Shown piece after piece: positions 37,229 to 46,642 of a DNA stretch of 64,000 bases (position 1 is the first letter of the stretch; every line of letters begins with the position of its first letter). A model generated the notes under the pieces. It did no database searches, was not told the DNA's origin, and saw nothing but the letters and a program-made list of their open reading frames with translations. The DNA lies in contig NZ_QUQO01000001.1 of the NCBI RefSeq assembly GCF_003399445.1, forward strand, positions 927,001 through 991,000, written 5' to 3'. This stretch comes from Parvularcula marina (GTDB taxonomy: Bacteria; Pseudomonadota; Alphaproteobacteria; Caulobacterales; Parvularculaceae). The position numbers and the translations under genes were made by a program.

Positions 37229-38352
37229 CAGAGGGTTGCCGTCCGGTAGAGGCGAATCCGCAAAGGGCCGTGCGGCACGGGCGGGCCAATCTCACTGAAG
37301 GGCAGACCGGTTGCTTTGGCGAGGCGCTCCTCACTGGTGATGATCCCCGCGCGCCATCCTGAGAACTCCTCTTTCAGGCGCCTTCCAAGGGTCTGATAAA
37401 GAGATGAAAGCGCATGTCCCTCCCCGATCCTAGCGCCATAAGGCGGATTGACGAGTACCAACCCCGCCGGTCCTTCCGGGCACTCAAGATTACTGATATT
37501 CTGCTTGTTAAAAGAAGTGATGCTTGAAAGGCCCGCCCGCTCGGCATTGGATGTTGAGGCTGCAACCACCCCTTCGTCGCGATCATATCCCCTGAACCTT
37601 TGATCAGAAACGATCTCCGCAGAAGCTATCTCTTGCTTCATCTGTCCCCAGAGTGAGGGATCAAATCCTCGCAAATTTTCGAACGCAAATGATCGGCCGC
37701 GGCCCGGCGCGAGCCCCTTCGCAATTTCCGCAGCCTCAAGCACAATTGTGCCTGAGCCGCACATTGGGTCGAGCACAGGCTCTGCGCCATTGTACCCGCA
37801 TGCGCGCAGGAAAAGCGCAGCCTGCGTTTCGCGCAATGGCGCCTTACCGACATCATGCTTATATCCGCGTTTGTGTAAAAGTTCACCGGATGTATCGATA
37901 CTCACCGTACAGATATTCTGATCAATGCGGACAAAGACCCTCAAATCATCAACATCACCTCGCACCGCCGCCGTTGCGAGCCGTAATGATTTTTCGATCC
38001 GTTCTGCGGCGGCCCCTGAGTGATAAATCCGCGATTTCCGGCAAGTGGCCTCGACCCTGACGCGTCGGCCATCTGGAATGAACTCGGCCCAGGGGAGTTG
38101 CCGGGAGCGCTTGTCGAGCTGGGCGAGGTGTTCTGCCCTGAATGCGCCAATCCGGACGAGGACCCGGCCCGCACCGCGCAGCAACAGATTTGCCCGCCAG
38201 ACATCCGGCCAGCCGCCCTCAAACGAGATACCGCCCGGCTGCGCTTTTGCTGCGGTCCAGCCGAGCTCCCGGACTTCATCCAGCAAGAGCGGCTCAAGTC
38301 CGGGCTGTACGGTTGCGAAGATGTCTAGACGACCAGATGTTGCCATCGGCAT
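37228..38352 (-). CDS. THUMP-domain class I RNA methyltransferase (RlmL-N-like)
   Basis: The 374-residue protein begins with a ferredoxin-like/THUMP region (residues about 8-165) and has a Rossmann methyltransferase domain with DPMCGSGTIVLEAAEIA (SAM motif I) and NPPYG (N6/N2-methyltransferase motif IV). It resembles the N-terminal half of RlmL, which makes m2G in 23S rRNA; a tRNA substrate is also possible. It is the first gene of the cofactor unit and its stop overlaps mobA by one base. Confidence 0.87.
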   Translation of the reverse strand: MPMATSGRLDIFATVQPGLEPLLLDEVRELGWTAAKAQPGGISFEGGWPDVWRANLLLRGAGRVLVRIGAFRAEHLAQLDKRSRQLPWAEFIPDGRRVRVEATCRKSRIYHSGAAAERIEKSLRLATAAVRGDVDDLRVFVRIDQNICTVSIDTSGELLHKRGYKHDVGKAPLRETQAALFLRACGYNGAEPVLDPMCGSGTIVLEAAEIAKGLAPGRGRSFAFENLRGFDPSLWGQMKQEIASAEIVSDQRFRGYDRDEGVVAASTSNAERAGLSSITSFNKQNISNLECPEGPAGLVLVNPPYGARIGEGHALSSLYQTLGRRLKEEFSGWRAGIITSEERLAKATGLPFSEIGPPVPHGPLRIRLYRTATL

Positions 38353-38396
38353 TCACTAGTCGCCTTCTGCGTCGGCGTCGATAGACGGCACAGCCG

Positions 38397-41300
38397 TCAG
38401 AATTTGTATTCGAGTTCGATCGAGAAACGGCGCCCGATCAAATCATAATGCTCCGCCAGAACATTAAGCCCATCGGTGAAGGCGGCAATCTGTGGCGCTT
38501 CATCGGTGAGATTGTTGACCGTCGCCGTCAGACGAGCGTTTTCCGATAGCTGGCTGCGCCATGCCAGATCATATGTCGTATAGGTCCCAATTCGCGCCAG
38601 ATCGACTTCGGATTCAGCCGTCCTGACCTCCCCTCGCCGCTGACCTTGTACGGCAAATTCGTGGCGACCGATATCAAAACCGGCGGAGACTAGTGTGCGG
38701 TCTCTCGGATATGCAGCGCTCCCGGTTAGTGTGCCTGCCCAACTTACTTCAGCTTCTAGAATATGCGTATGGAGTGCTGTCGCCCAAACTCTATCGATTG
38801 GACCCAGCGAACTCGTCCGCTGGGTCATCCGCGCCTCAAAATCCAGCCCTTTCCATTCCGCCTCATGCTGATTGATCAGCGGGTAGCTATAGGAGACCAG
38901 CTCATCATTTGCAGGATTACGGACGATATAGGGTTCTCCCGTCAGAGTGCTCGTGCCGCAATATTCCGATGAAAGATTCACGCTGCCATAGCATTCATCC
39001 AGGATATTCACGGCCGGGAGGTCAAAAATTCCCTTGATCATAAGGTCAGTGTAAGAGAGCCGGAGACGGGATCTTCCACCTTCCCACCCGAACAATGCGT
39101 GCGGCTCGACAATGAGATCAGTCCGCCAATTATAGTTGGTTTCCGGCTCCAAATCAGGGTTTCCAAGAAACGGAATAGTTACAAGATAGCCACTCGATAC
39201 GTATCCTGAATTTACGCCTAACGGGCCAACTGCAAGACAGTTCTCAACGATGACGCTCTCTTCACTGGGATCAAGCCCACTGCACGGATCGAAAGCAACA
39301 CTTCCCTGTCCAGGGGCTTGAAGATAGAGCTCTGATAGATTTGGCGGTCGCTCACCGTAAGACGCAACGCCGCGTAAGGAGAGACCTTCGAGGATCTCCC
39401 AATCTGCAAAAGCCTCTGCATTCTCGGACCATCCGCTTACATCCGAATGGACAATACGGCCGCCGCCACCGACGCGGAATTCGCTGATGAACGCTCGATC
39501 AGAAATGAGCGGCAGAGTAAAACGGGCAAATAAATCCGTTTGCTCTTCGGTCCCGTCATAGCCGGTGACCCGTGCCAATGTCAGGATATCAGCATTGCTG
39601 GACGGTCTGTCCGTATCGACCTCATTATGCCGCCACGAAATGCCCGCTAGCAGCGAAGCTGATTTCCCCCATTTAAGATCAAGCTCGGTTGCGACATCCG
39701 CATAAAATTCATGCTCTGTGACCGTCAGTCTGTTGGGCTCAGAAGTCGCCCGAAGATAATCAGCCGCCGCATCCAATCCTCCGGAAAGGAATGGATTGGC
39801 AGTCACGCAACCAAGTGTGGCTGCACACAAATCCGGGTCCAGCGCAATTGCCAGCCTAGAGCGGCTGACGAGATTGTACTGGGTCATATCGGTCGTGGTT
39901 TGTCCAAAACGATAGTACCCAGAATAAGAAGTCGGACCTTCGGTTCGCTTCTCGCCGCCTGCAATAAATTCTACATAGCTGCGGTCGACTTTGCCCTGCC
40001 GGTTGCCGAGAGCCACGAGCCTTTTAGACAGGACGATGCTGTCGACCTGATCACCAGCAAATAATGTAATCTCATCACGGATCGCATCGGGAACGATCGG
40101 GCTATCGAGTGAGATCCGGATCCCATCACCTGAAATCGGGTCCGGCCCGCCGGACCCGACAGCAGGAATAGGCGATGTCTGGACATTCGTCCTGCCAAGC
40201 CCCAGATGCAGCTCAGCATAAACATCCGTCTGCGGTGTAAGCTCATACTCTATCGCGCCAACGGCAAGAAGGCGTTCATTCGGCAGGATCCGGCTCTGAC
40301 GGCTCGACCAGTTGTAGAATTGATCAAGCCGGGCTTCATATGGCTCCAATCCGCCGTCTGGCGTCAGGAGCTGGTTGGGAAGAACCTGGCCTGCGGAAAT
40401 CCGCTGGCCATTATCCAGAACAAGGGCGGCGATAAGACCGTCCGGTGTAATGACACTGCCGGAAAAACCCGGAACGAAATCTGCACCTTCCTCGCTCGTT
40501 TTTTGACCATTTATGGCAAATCCGTATGGGGATGAGCTTTCGGCTCGATCAGCTCCCAAAAGCCCCTCTTCGCTTGCGAACTCTACTGCGCCAAAGATGT
40601 GCCCTCGTTCACCTGCAAATCCATTGCCCCATTTAAGATAAGCAGACTTCTGCTCAAAATCGCCCTTTTCAGAAAGGCCATAACGAAAGCCCGTCTCCAG
40701 GCCATCCGTCTGCGTATCAAGAACCATATTGATCGAACCGGTGACAGCTTCTGGCCCGATCGAAACGGCTTGCGAATAATCAAGGATCTCGACTTGCCGA
40801 ACAAATTCATGCGGCAAGGTCGTTAGATCGACAGCAAAAACCGTCACATTCCCGCCCGCCATGGGCGTTCTGCGCCGCCCATTGACCAGCACTTGCGTCC
40901 GCTCCGGTCCCAGCCCGCGCAAATCTGCTAAGTTAAGGCCGGATGTCGCCCCCAAAAGGGTCGTATTGGCAGATGAAAATGATGCCAAAGTCTGGGGGAG
41001 ATCGAAGATGACATCGGAGGCTTTGGTTTCTGAAAGAAGCTGTATCGTGTCCTGATCGATTTCAACGACCGATGTTTCGTGCCCTAGCGGCGCCGTCGAT
41101 GCGGAAACGCCCGTCACAATAATAGTATCGGTGAAATTAGCGGCCGCAAGAACTGGCACGAGAGTGCTTGTCTGAGGCGGTGGCGCGGCTACTTTTTGCG
41201 TGATCGCAAATGTCCGCGTCCCAACCGGCTCGAGTTGCAGATCCATCCCGGCCAGAACCTGTTCCAATGCCTGTTTCGGTGTCGCATTCGGATCAATCTC

Positions 41301-41552
41301 GACCTGCACCTGTTCACGGATCTTTCGACTGTCATAGATAATGACGAGCCCTGCTCTGCGCGCAAGGGAACGGATCGCATCCCTTGCTGTCAGCTGGGTG
41401 GCAACGCCTAATTCTGACGTTGTGCTTACATTTGAGTTCGCATTCGAACTCCCATTTGCCTTTATATCTGCCAGTGTATCGGCAACGGCCCAATTGCCTG
41501 CAAAGAGGAGCGCCGTGCCGAGTGCAAGATAATGCCTGCCCTTCGTGTTCAT
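38397..41552 (-). CDS. TonB-dependent receptor with STN signalling domain
   Basis: The 1051-residue outer-membrane receptor has a signal peptide (HYLALGTALLFAGNWAVA), an STN (secretin/TonB N-terminal) domain at about residues 45-110 (RDAIRSLARRAGLVIIYD), a plug at about 140-260 (SVVEIDQDTIQLL, GSINMVLDTQTDGL), and a 22-strand barrel ending ...IELEYKF. STN receptors signal to FecR, whose gene is four bases upstream; together with the sigma factor this is a FecIRA-type cassette. The ligand is unknown; siderophore or another large nutrient. The start has GAGGAGTGAGG. A small hairpin spans its stop codon (38384-38398). Confidence 0.92.
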   Translation of the reverse strand: MNTKGRHYLALGTALLFAGNWAVADTLADIKANGSSNANSNVSTTSELGVATQLTARDAIRSLARRAGLVIIYDSRKIREQVQVEIDPNATPKQALEQVLAGMDLQLEPVGTRTFAITQKVAAPPPQTSTLVPVLAAANFTDTIIVTGVSASTAPLGHETSVVEIDQDTIQLLSETKASDVIFDLPQTLASFSSANTTLLGATSGLNLADLRGLGPERTQVLVNGRRRTPMAGGNVTVFAVDLTTLPHEFVRQVEILDYSQAVSIGPEAVTGSINMVLDTQTDGLETGFRYGLSEKGDFEQKSAYLKWGNGFAGERGHIFGAVEFASEEGLLGADRAESSSPYGFAINGQKTSEEGADFVPGFSGSVITPDGLIAALVLDNGQRISAGQVLPNQLLTPDGGLEPYEARLDQFYNWSSRQSRILPNERLLAVGAIEYELTPQTDVYAELHLGLGRTNVQTSPIPAVGSGGPDPISGDGIRISLDSPIVPDAIRDEITLFAGDQVDSIVLSKRLVALGNRQGKVDRSYVEFIAGGEKRTEGPTSYSGYYRFGQTTTDMTQYNLVSRSRLAIALDPDLCAATLGCVTANPFLSGGLDAAADYLRATSEPNRLTVTEHEFYADVATELDLKWGKSASLLAGISWRHNEVDTDRPSSNADILTLARVTGYDGTEEQTDLFARFTLPLISDRAFISEFRVGGGGRIVHSDVSGWSENAEAFADWEILEGLSLRGVASYGERPPNLSELYLQAPGQGSVAFDPCSGLDPSEESVIVENCLAVGPLGVNSGYVSSGYLVTIPFLGNPDLEPETNYNWRTDLIVEPHALFGWEGGRSRLRLSYTDLMIKGIFDLPAVNILDECYGSVNLSSEYCGTSTLTGEPYIVRNPANDELVSYSYPLINQHEAEWKGLDFEARMTQRTSSLGPIDRVWATALHTHILEAEVSWAGTLTGSAAYPRDRTLVSAGFDIGRHEFAVQGQRRGEVRTAESEVDLARIGTYTTYDLAWRSQLSENARLTATVNNLTDEAPQIAAFTDGLNVLAEHYDLIGRRFSIELEYKF

Positions 41553-41556
41553 TGCC

Positions 41557-42552
41557 TCACTCCTCGTCCTCTGCCGGCGCAAGGACTATGCGGCCATCAT
41601 CCTGTGTGACATCCAGAGACATTGCGACACTCAGCCCACGGATTGCAGTTGTCGGATCTGAAAGATCAAACTCACCGGTCACCGGCGCATCCATCATGAC
41701 ACCCGGCGCAAGGACCAGTGGAACAGGGAAATACCGGTTGAGCTCATCAGTCACTTCTACAAGCGGCGTTTCCTCGAAGATGGCCCGACCACTCCGCCAA
41801 GAAAGGACGCGTGTCGCATCATAATGTGTCTTGATCGCGCCTTCCCGTTCGGGACCGAAGGAAACGGCCTCTCCCGCGAGCAGTGTCACATGATCGCCTC
41901 CAGCGGGCAGAACATCGACAGCGCCTGAGACGACCGACACAGTCGTTTCGCCATTTGATGTCCGGACATTGAAGCTGGTCCCCGTGACGGTAATCCGTCC
42001 GTGGTCTGTCAGGACGGAAAATTCCCGGTCAGGTTCACTTGCGACGCTGAAATAGGCTTCGCCCTGCGCCATCGCGACACGGCGTTCCCGATCATCATAA
42101 CTCACATCGATCGCAGTCGAGGTATTCAGCGTGATGGTGCTGCCATCCACCAGAGGGACAGCCTCACGCTCACCAACAAGGGTTGCATAGTGGCTTTCAA
42201 GATATTCAGGCTGGTCCAGGAAGAATGACCAGATGCCAGCGGCGGCAACGAGGCTTGCAGCCATTGCCGCAAATGCCGGCACAAAACTGCGCCGCGGACG
42301 GCTTGCCGCTTCCAGCTCATTGAGCTCTGCCTCAAAATGCTCTGCCAGCAGATCTTCACTCAGCTCATCAACTGAGGCAGCGACATGAGTTATCGCCTCA
42401 TAGGCGGCCGCATGTTCAGGGATTTTCATCCATTCGCTGAAGCGATGCTTCTCCTCAGGCGAAATGTTCCCTGAAAGATTTCGGGCCATCCATGTGACCG
42501 CTTGCTCTTCAATCTGATCCGTCTTCGTCATATTCAAATTCGACTTACTCAT
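41557..42552 (-). CDS. FecR-family anti-sigma/signal transducer
   Basis: The 331-residue protein has a cytoplasmic N-terminal FecR_N domain (AVTWMARNLSGNISPEEKH, FSEWMKIPEHAAAYE), one membrane helix (about residues 93-112, AMAASLVAAAGIWSFF) and a periplasmic FecR domain (about 120-215) followed by a C-terminal STN-like segment. It should hold the ECF sigma factor until the receptor signals. The ATG at 42552 overlaps the sigma-gene stop by eight bases (ATGAGTAA); a start three codons earlier is also possible. Confidence 0.9.
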   Translation of the reverse strand: MSKSNLNMTKTDQIEEQAVTWMARNLSGNISPEEKHRFSEWMKIPEHAAAYEAITHVAASVDELSEDLLAEHFEAELNELEAASRPRRSFVPAFAAMAASLVAAAGIWSFFLDQPEYLESHYATLVGEREAVPLVDGSTITLNTSTAIDVSYDDRERRVAMAQGEAYFSVASEPDREFSVLTDHGRITVTGTSFNVRTSNGETTVSVVSGAVDVLPAGGDHVTLLAGEAVSFGPEREGAIKTHYDATRVLSWRSGRAIFEETPLVEVTDELNRYFPVPLVLAPGVMMDAPVTGEFDLSDPTTAIRGLSVAMSLDVTQDDGRIVLAPAEDEE

Positions 42553-43171
42553 GTGACCCATCCCGTTTCCGCGACGGGAAACTCACAATATTAGCGTGAG
42601 GTGTTTCTTCCGCAGTCGCGCTGCGGAGAGCCGTCAGGGCGGCCATTATATATTTCTCTACGCTGCTCACTGAAACTTTGAGCGCCTCTGCAATCTGGAT
42701 GTAATTCTTCCCTTCGAAACGGTTCATGACGAATGCGCGGCGCTGGCGCTCTGGCAGCTGCTTGATTGCGGCAAGCGATGCCTTTGCTTCCGCCTTGGCC
42801 ATCGCAGCGCGTTCGGGTGATGGGGCTTCGCAGGCGACGAATTCGATTTCATTGGCGGCCCCGCCATCGCTGTCGCGAGCGCCTGATGCACGCCAGCGGC
42901 CACGAGCCCGAAACTCATTCGCTGCGAGATTTGCCGCTGTCTTGAACAGAAGCGGTTTCAGATTTTCGATGTGGTTATGCTCTGCGTATTTCCAGACGCG
43001 CAGATAGGTTTCCTGCGCAAGATCCTGCGCCAGATCCTGATCACCGAATTTTTTCGTTAACCACGACACAAGCAACCGATCGTATCGGCGCAAGCCGCGT
43101 TCGGTGGCTTTCCTGTCATGTGCCGTCAAGGTTACCTTGCCGGCTATTTCATCGTCCATCACGCTCACCAT
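42545..43171 (-). CDS. ECF RNA polymerase sigma factor (FecI-like)
   Basis: The 208-residue protein has a sigma-70 region 2 (about residues 22-90, DLAQETYLRVWKYA) and region 4 (about 130-185, QLPERQRRAFVMNRFEGK and AEALKVSVSSVEKYI). It overlaps the FecR gene, completing the sigma/anti-sigma/receptor set. Several starts (GTG 43174, ATG 43171, ATG 43159) are close together; the choice is uncertain. The likely target is the receptor operon, and perhaps the two divergent receptors. Confidence 0.9.
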   Translation of the reverse strand: MVSVMDDEIAGKVTLTAHDRKATERGLRRYDRLLVSWLTKKFGDQDLAQDLAQETYLRVWKYAEHNHIENLKPLLFKTAANLAANEFRARGRWRASGARDSDGGAANEIEFVACEAPSPERAAMAKAEAKASLAAIKQLPERQRRAFVMNRFEGKNYIQIAEALKVSVSSVEKYIMAALTALRSATAEETPHANIVSFPSRKRDGSHE

Positions 43172-43174
43172 CAC

Positions 43175-43503
43175 ACCTGCTGTGCTGCAGGCAAATATTG
43201 ATCCAGCTCCCGATCCGCCGCTTCAGAAATTCCCTCTGCACTTTTCGTGCATTTTCTTTGAGGGGTCGTCCTCTAGCGGTGTCTCAGGAACAGGATCGCT
43301 GGTGAACACTGACGATCCTAACCCCAAATTCCAGGCCGGTTCGTTCTGTGCAATTTACGAACCGGCCATTTTTCTACATTGCCCCGAAATCTCTAACGAA
43401 GGCAAGCCTGCACTTTTGGCGTCAGGTTCATGCGTTTTCGTGCGGTATATATAGAGACATCAAGCGTGGCAGGATCGGTTCATGAACCTCCCCAAAACCT
43501 GAT
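43175..43503. other. Intergenic region without a supported gene
   Basis: About 330 bases separate the ECF sigma start from the conserved leader of the next receptor. Short open frames on the plus strand lack ribosome sites and known motifs. The region must hold the sigma-gene promoter, but I see no clear box. Confidence 0.5.
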
Positions 43504-43611
43504 TGTGACGATTTTGCCACATTCCGCCCCACTGTCTGAGCCTCAACTGAGGAAGCGTAGCCTCACCGTGTCCTATTCTCGACAGGCGGGCCGGCGAGGT
43601 GCCGGTATTGG
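43504..43611 (+). promoter_or_regulatory. Conserved two-block leader upstream of first TonB receptor
   Basis: Block 1 is TGTGACGATTTTGCCACAT (43504-43522), an imperfect dyad TGTGAC-N6-GCCACA. Block 2 (43567-43611) is 45 bases and contains a hairpin CCGGC-GAGGT-GCCGG and ends GGTATTGG. Both recur at identical spacing (44 bases) before the second receptor, with 16 of 19 and 38 of 45 identical positions. Block 1 is likely an operator or promoter part; block 2 looks like a transcribed RNA element. A shared GATAGGCGAAA precedes both start codons. Confidence 0.6.
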
Positions 43612-43655
43612 ATCGTACCGCCTAGTCCAACCATAAAATTGATAGGCGAAACGAG

Positions 43656-46544
43656 ATGAAAATCAGAACTGAAGAAACGGGACGCACCCGCGTCCTGACG
43701 ATGACGTCTGCCCTGGCGCTCGTCATGGCAGGCTTCATGGCGGCTCCCGCATCCGCACAGGATGATGGTGCGGATGATGATAATGGCGACACAGTCGTCG
43801 TCACCGGGTCTCGCGTTGCCAGAGATACATTCACGGCCGAATCCCCCGTGACGGTCATTTCAGGCGAGGCGTTGCAGCTATCTGGCGACCTCGACCTGGG
43901 GGAAGTCCTCCGTAAACAGCTGGCTGTCGGCGATGGCGGTTTTACACAGAGCAACGTGCTGTCCGGTGGCGGTGCTCAGTCGGTCGACCTTCGTAGTCTT
44001 GGTGCGGACCGTACGCTGAACCTGATCAATGGTCGCCGTGTCGCGTCTTTTGCTGACTCGCTGCAGAACGAAGCTGCGGACCTCAGCTTTATCCCTCAGG
44101 CCATGGTCGAACGGATCGAGATCCTTCGTGACGGGGCCTCCGCGGTCTATGGCGCTGACGCTGTCAGCGGTGTGGTGAACATCATCCTCAAGGATAATTT
44201 CGAAGGGTTCGAAGTCAGCGGCTTTGCCGGACGAAGCACTTTCGATGACCGCGACCAGTTGCAGGTCCAGGCCGTTCTAGGCACGAACTTCGACCGCGGG
44301 AATATCGTTTTTTCGGCTGAGTACAATTACGCCGAACTCGTTCCGCAAACGAACCGTGACTGGGCTGTCCCGACAATCTCCTTTATCGGCGAAGGCAGCC
44401 AGACGATTGCCAACGGCTCTTCTGCCCATCCGGGCGGCGCGTTCATCTTCGATACGAATGGCGATGGCGTCTTTAGCATCAACTCGGCATTTGCCGGTGA
44501 TGACAATTTCTTCTGTACGCTCCCCATTCGTCTCGGCGGTGATGAAATCACCAATGTAGGCCTAAATGGCTGCCCGTCTTTTGCGCCTTCAGCAATCGAT
44601 GAGCTTCCCGAAGGCCGGTATGACTACGCGCTTGAGCAGTCGATCCTGAACGGCAGCGAAGTCATCAACATTGCGACGACAGGTCATTATGACCTCAATG
44701 AGAATGTCAGAGCATTCCTTGAATTCCAGTATTCCGACCGCGAATCTGTAAGCAAGCTGGACGGCAACCCGTTCTTCCAAGGGAATGGGCCTGGCAACTT
44801 CCCCAACGTCGATATTCCCGGAACCAACCCCTACAACCCTTATCCGGGTGAAGCTGCTCAGCTTTATCGCCTGCGTCCATCGTCAACGGTCGGCACACGA
44901 CGTTCCGACATCGATGCTTCCTCCATGCGGATGGTTTTTGGCCTGCAGGGCGAAGATCTGTGGGACAGGTTCAACTGGGAGCTTTCCTATCTCTACTCTG
45001 AAGTCGATTCCTCGATTGCCTCACAAGGCATCTTCAATATGCAGCGACTGCAGACGATTGTTGATCCGGCTCTCTGTGCGGCAGACCCTGTCTGCGTGAG
45101 CTCTTTGCAGCCGGGCTCTCTCGGTGCCCTTGATGTCTACCGTCCGGGAAATTGGTCTCAATCCGAAATCAACTATTTCGGCTATACGGCTGAGTCCCGT
45201 TCTCGCTTCACGCAGGAAGCCGTTTCCGGCTTTATTGGCGGAGACATTTTCGAGCTCCCCGCAGGGCCTCTCGGTGCCGTCATTGGCTTTGATTATCGCG
45301 AGGAAACCGTCGACATCAATCCTGACTCCATCACCGAATCCGGCGTCAGTATCGCAAACCAGACGTTTTCAACGAACGGGGCCTTTGACACTTATGAAGT
45401 CTTCGGTGAGCTGAACATCCCGCTCCTTAAGGATGTGCCTCTTGTGGACTACCTGTCCCTGAACCTTCAGGGCCGCGCGTTTGAATACTCAAACTTCGGT
45501 AGCGATTCTGTCTACAAGGTCGGCGTCAACTGGACTGTCACGGATGAACTTCGGATCCGCAGTACGCTCGGTACTGCCTTCCGTGCACCAACCCTCGTAG
45601 ATGTCTTCTCGGGCGGGACGGTCGGCTTCTTCTCAATCAATGATCCGTGTAGTGGCACGACGTTAACGGGCCCAGAAGGTACGGCAACGCGCCTTGCCAA
45701 CTGTGCGTCCGCTGGCCCTCTTGGCGTTCCCATGGGCTATCAGCAACCGGCTCAACAGCTTCCTGTCCTTGGTGGGGGTGACCTTGCAGATGGTACCTTC
45801 GATCTTGAGCCAGAACTGGCAGAGACCTTCACTTTTGGTGTGATCTACTCACCGAGCTTCATCAGTGGGCTGCGGGTCTCTGCAGATTACTATGACATCG
45901 AAGTCGATAATTTCATTTCGGTGACTGATCTTGAAAACGAGATCCTGGACGTCTGCTATGACAGCCCGAATTTGAGTGATCCGACATGCTCGCTCATCAC
46001 GCGGGATGCCAATGGCAACCTTCAGAATCTCACTCGGACGCCGATCAACCGGACACCTCCGCTTGAGACGTCCGGCATCGATTGGGCTGTGGACTACAGC
46101 TTCAATGCCGGTCCAGGCGTTGCCAGCCTGAGCCATCGCGGGACGTATGTCCTCGAGTTCAGCCTCTTCCCCGGTGAAGGGAATTACGGCGGCGCAACGA
46201 CAGGCCAAGGTGCCGTTCCAGAATACCGCCTGACAGGTGCTGCGCGTTATGACTGGAACAACATGTTCGGTGAGCTGCGGGCAAACTACACGCCCGAAAT
46301 GGATGACGTGAATTACGGGGGCGATAACGCTCTTGGTTATGATGTCATCGACAGCCTGCTGATCTTCGACGCCGTCGGCGGTTGGGAAATCGATGACAGC
46401 ACCAAGCTGTCAGTCGGGATCAACAACCTGACGAATGAAGAGCCGCCCTATGCCTTCAACATCGGCGCGAATGCGCTGGTGGGTGTGCATGGCTCGGCAG
46501 TGGTTGGGCGGTACTATTTCGCCCGGATCACCAAACGCTTCTGA
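43656..46544 (+). CDS. TonB-dependent receptor, first of tandem pair
   Basis: The 962-residue outer-membrane receptor has a signal peptide ending ASA-QDD near residue 34, a TonB box-like VVVTGSR, a plug (residues about 55-170, with RTLNLINGRRV and YGADAVSGVVNIIL) and a barrel ending YFARITKRF. It has no STN domain. A loop in the barrel carries DTNGDGVFS, an EF-hand-like calcium loop. It is paralogous to the next gene. Substrate unknown; no SusD partner or enzyme is adjacent. Confidence 0.93.
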   Translation: MKIRTEETGRTRVLTMTSALALVMAGFMAAPASAQDDGADDDNGDTVVVTGSRVARDTFTAESPVTVISGEALQLSGDLDLGEVLRKQLAVGDGGFTQSNVLSGGGAQSVDLRSLGADRTLNLINGRRVASFADSLQNEAADLSFIPQAMVERIEILRDGASAVYGADAVSGVVNIILKDNFEGFEVSGFAGRSTFDDRDQLQVQAVLGTNFDRGNIVFSAEYNYAELVPQTNRDWAVPTISFIGEGSQTIANGSSAHPGGAFIFDTNGDGVFSINSAFAGDDNFFCTLPIRLGGDEITNVGLNGCPSFAPSAIDELPEGRYDYALEQSILNGSEVINIATTGHYDLNENVRAFLEFQYSDRESVSKLDGNPFFQGNGPGNFPNVDIPGTNPYNPYPGEAAQLYRLRPSSTVGTRRSDIDASSMRMVFGLQGEDLWDRFNWELSYLYSEVDSSIASQGIFNMQRLQTIVDPALCAADPVCVSSLQPGSLGALDVYRPGNWSQSEINYFGYTAESRSRFTQEAVSGFIGGDIFELPAGPLGAVIGFDYREETVDINPDSITESGVSIANQTFSTNGAFDTYEVFGELNIPLLKDVPLVDYLSLNLQGRAFEYSNFGSDSVYKVGVNWTVTDELRIRSTLGTAFRAPTLVDVFSGGTVGFFSINDPCSGTTLTGPEGTATRLANCASAGPLGVPMGYQQPAQQLPVLGGGDLADGTFDLEPELAETFTFGVIYSPSFISGLRVSADYYDIEVDNFISVTDLENEILDVCYDSPNLSDPTCSLITRDANGNLQNLTRTPINRTPPLETSGIDWAVDYSFNAGPGVASLSHRGTYVLEFSLFPGEGNYGGATTGQGAVPEYRLTGAARYDWNNMFGELRANYTPEMDDVNYGGDNALGYDVIDSLLIFDAVGGWEIDDSTKLSVGINNLTNEEPPYAFNIGANALVGVHGSAVVGRYYFARITKRF

Positions 46545-46555
46545 TCCAAGCATCG

Positions 46556-46578
46556 CCGGGAAAGCCGAGCTTTCCCGG
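46556..46578. repeat. Perfect hairpin after first TonB receptor
   Basis: Ten-base arms CCGGGAAAGC and GCTTTCCCGG with a three-base loop lie 12 bases after the receptor stop. No T-run follows, so it is more likely an mRNA 3' stabiliser or attenuator between tandem genes than a full terminator. Confidence 0.6.
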
Positions 46579-46594
46579 TAAGGATCGCATTATC

Positions 46595-46623
46595 GTCATC
46601 CCTGCCCTCCTGGCAGGGATGAC
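46595..46623. repeat. Palindromic intergenic element (REP-like)
   Basis: Twelve-base perfect arms GTCATCCCTGCC and GGCAGGGATGAC with a five-base loop. The TCATCCC...GGGATGA form is common in interspersed palindromes of alphaproteobacterial genomes, so this is probably one copy of a genome-wide repeat. It sits just before the leader of the second receptor. Confidence 0.6.
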
Positions 46624-46642
46624 ATTTCTGCCTGCCCCCCAA

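Noticed and set aside
43504-43521. Block 1 of the receptor leader as a CRP site
   Set aside because: The arms resemble TGTGA/TCACA, but the spacing between half-sites is two bases too long for the standard CRP operator, so the assignment is not supported.
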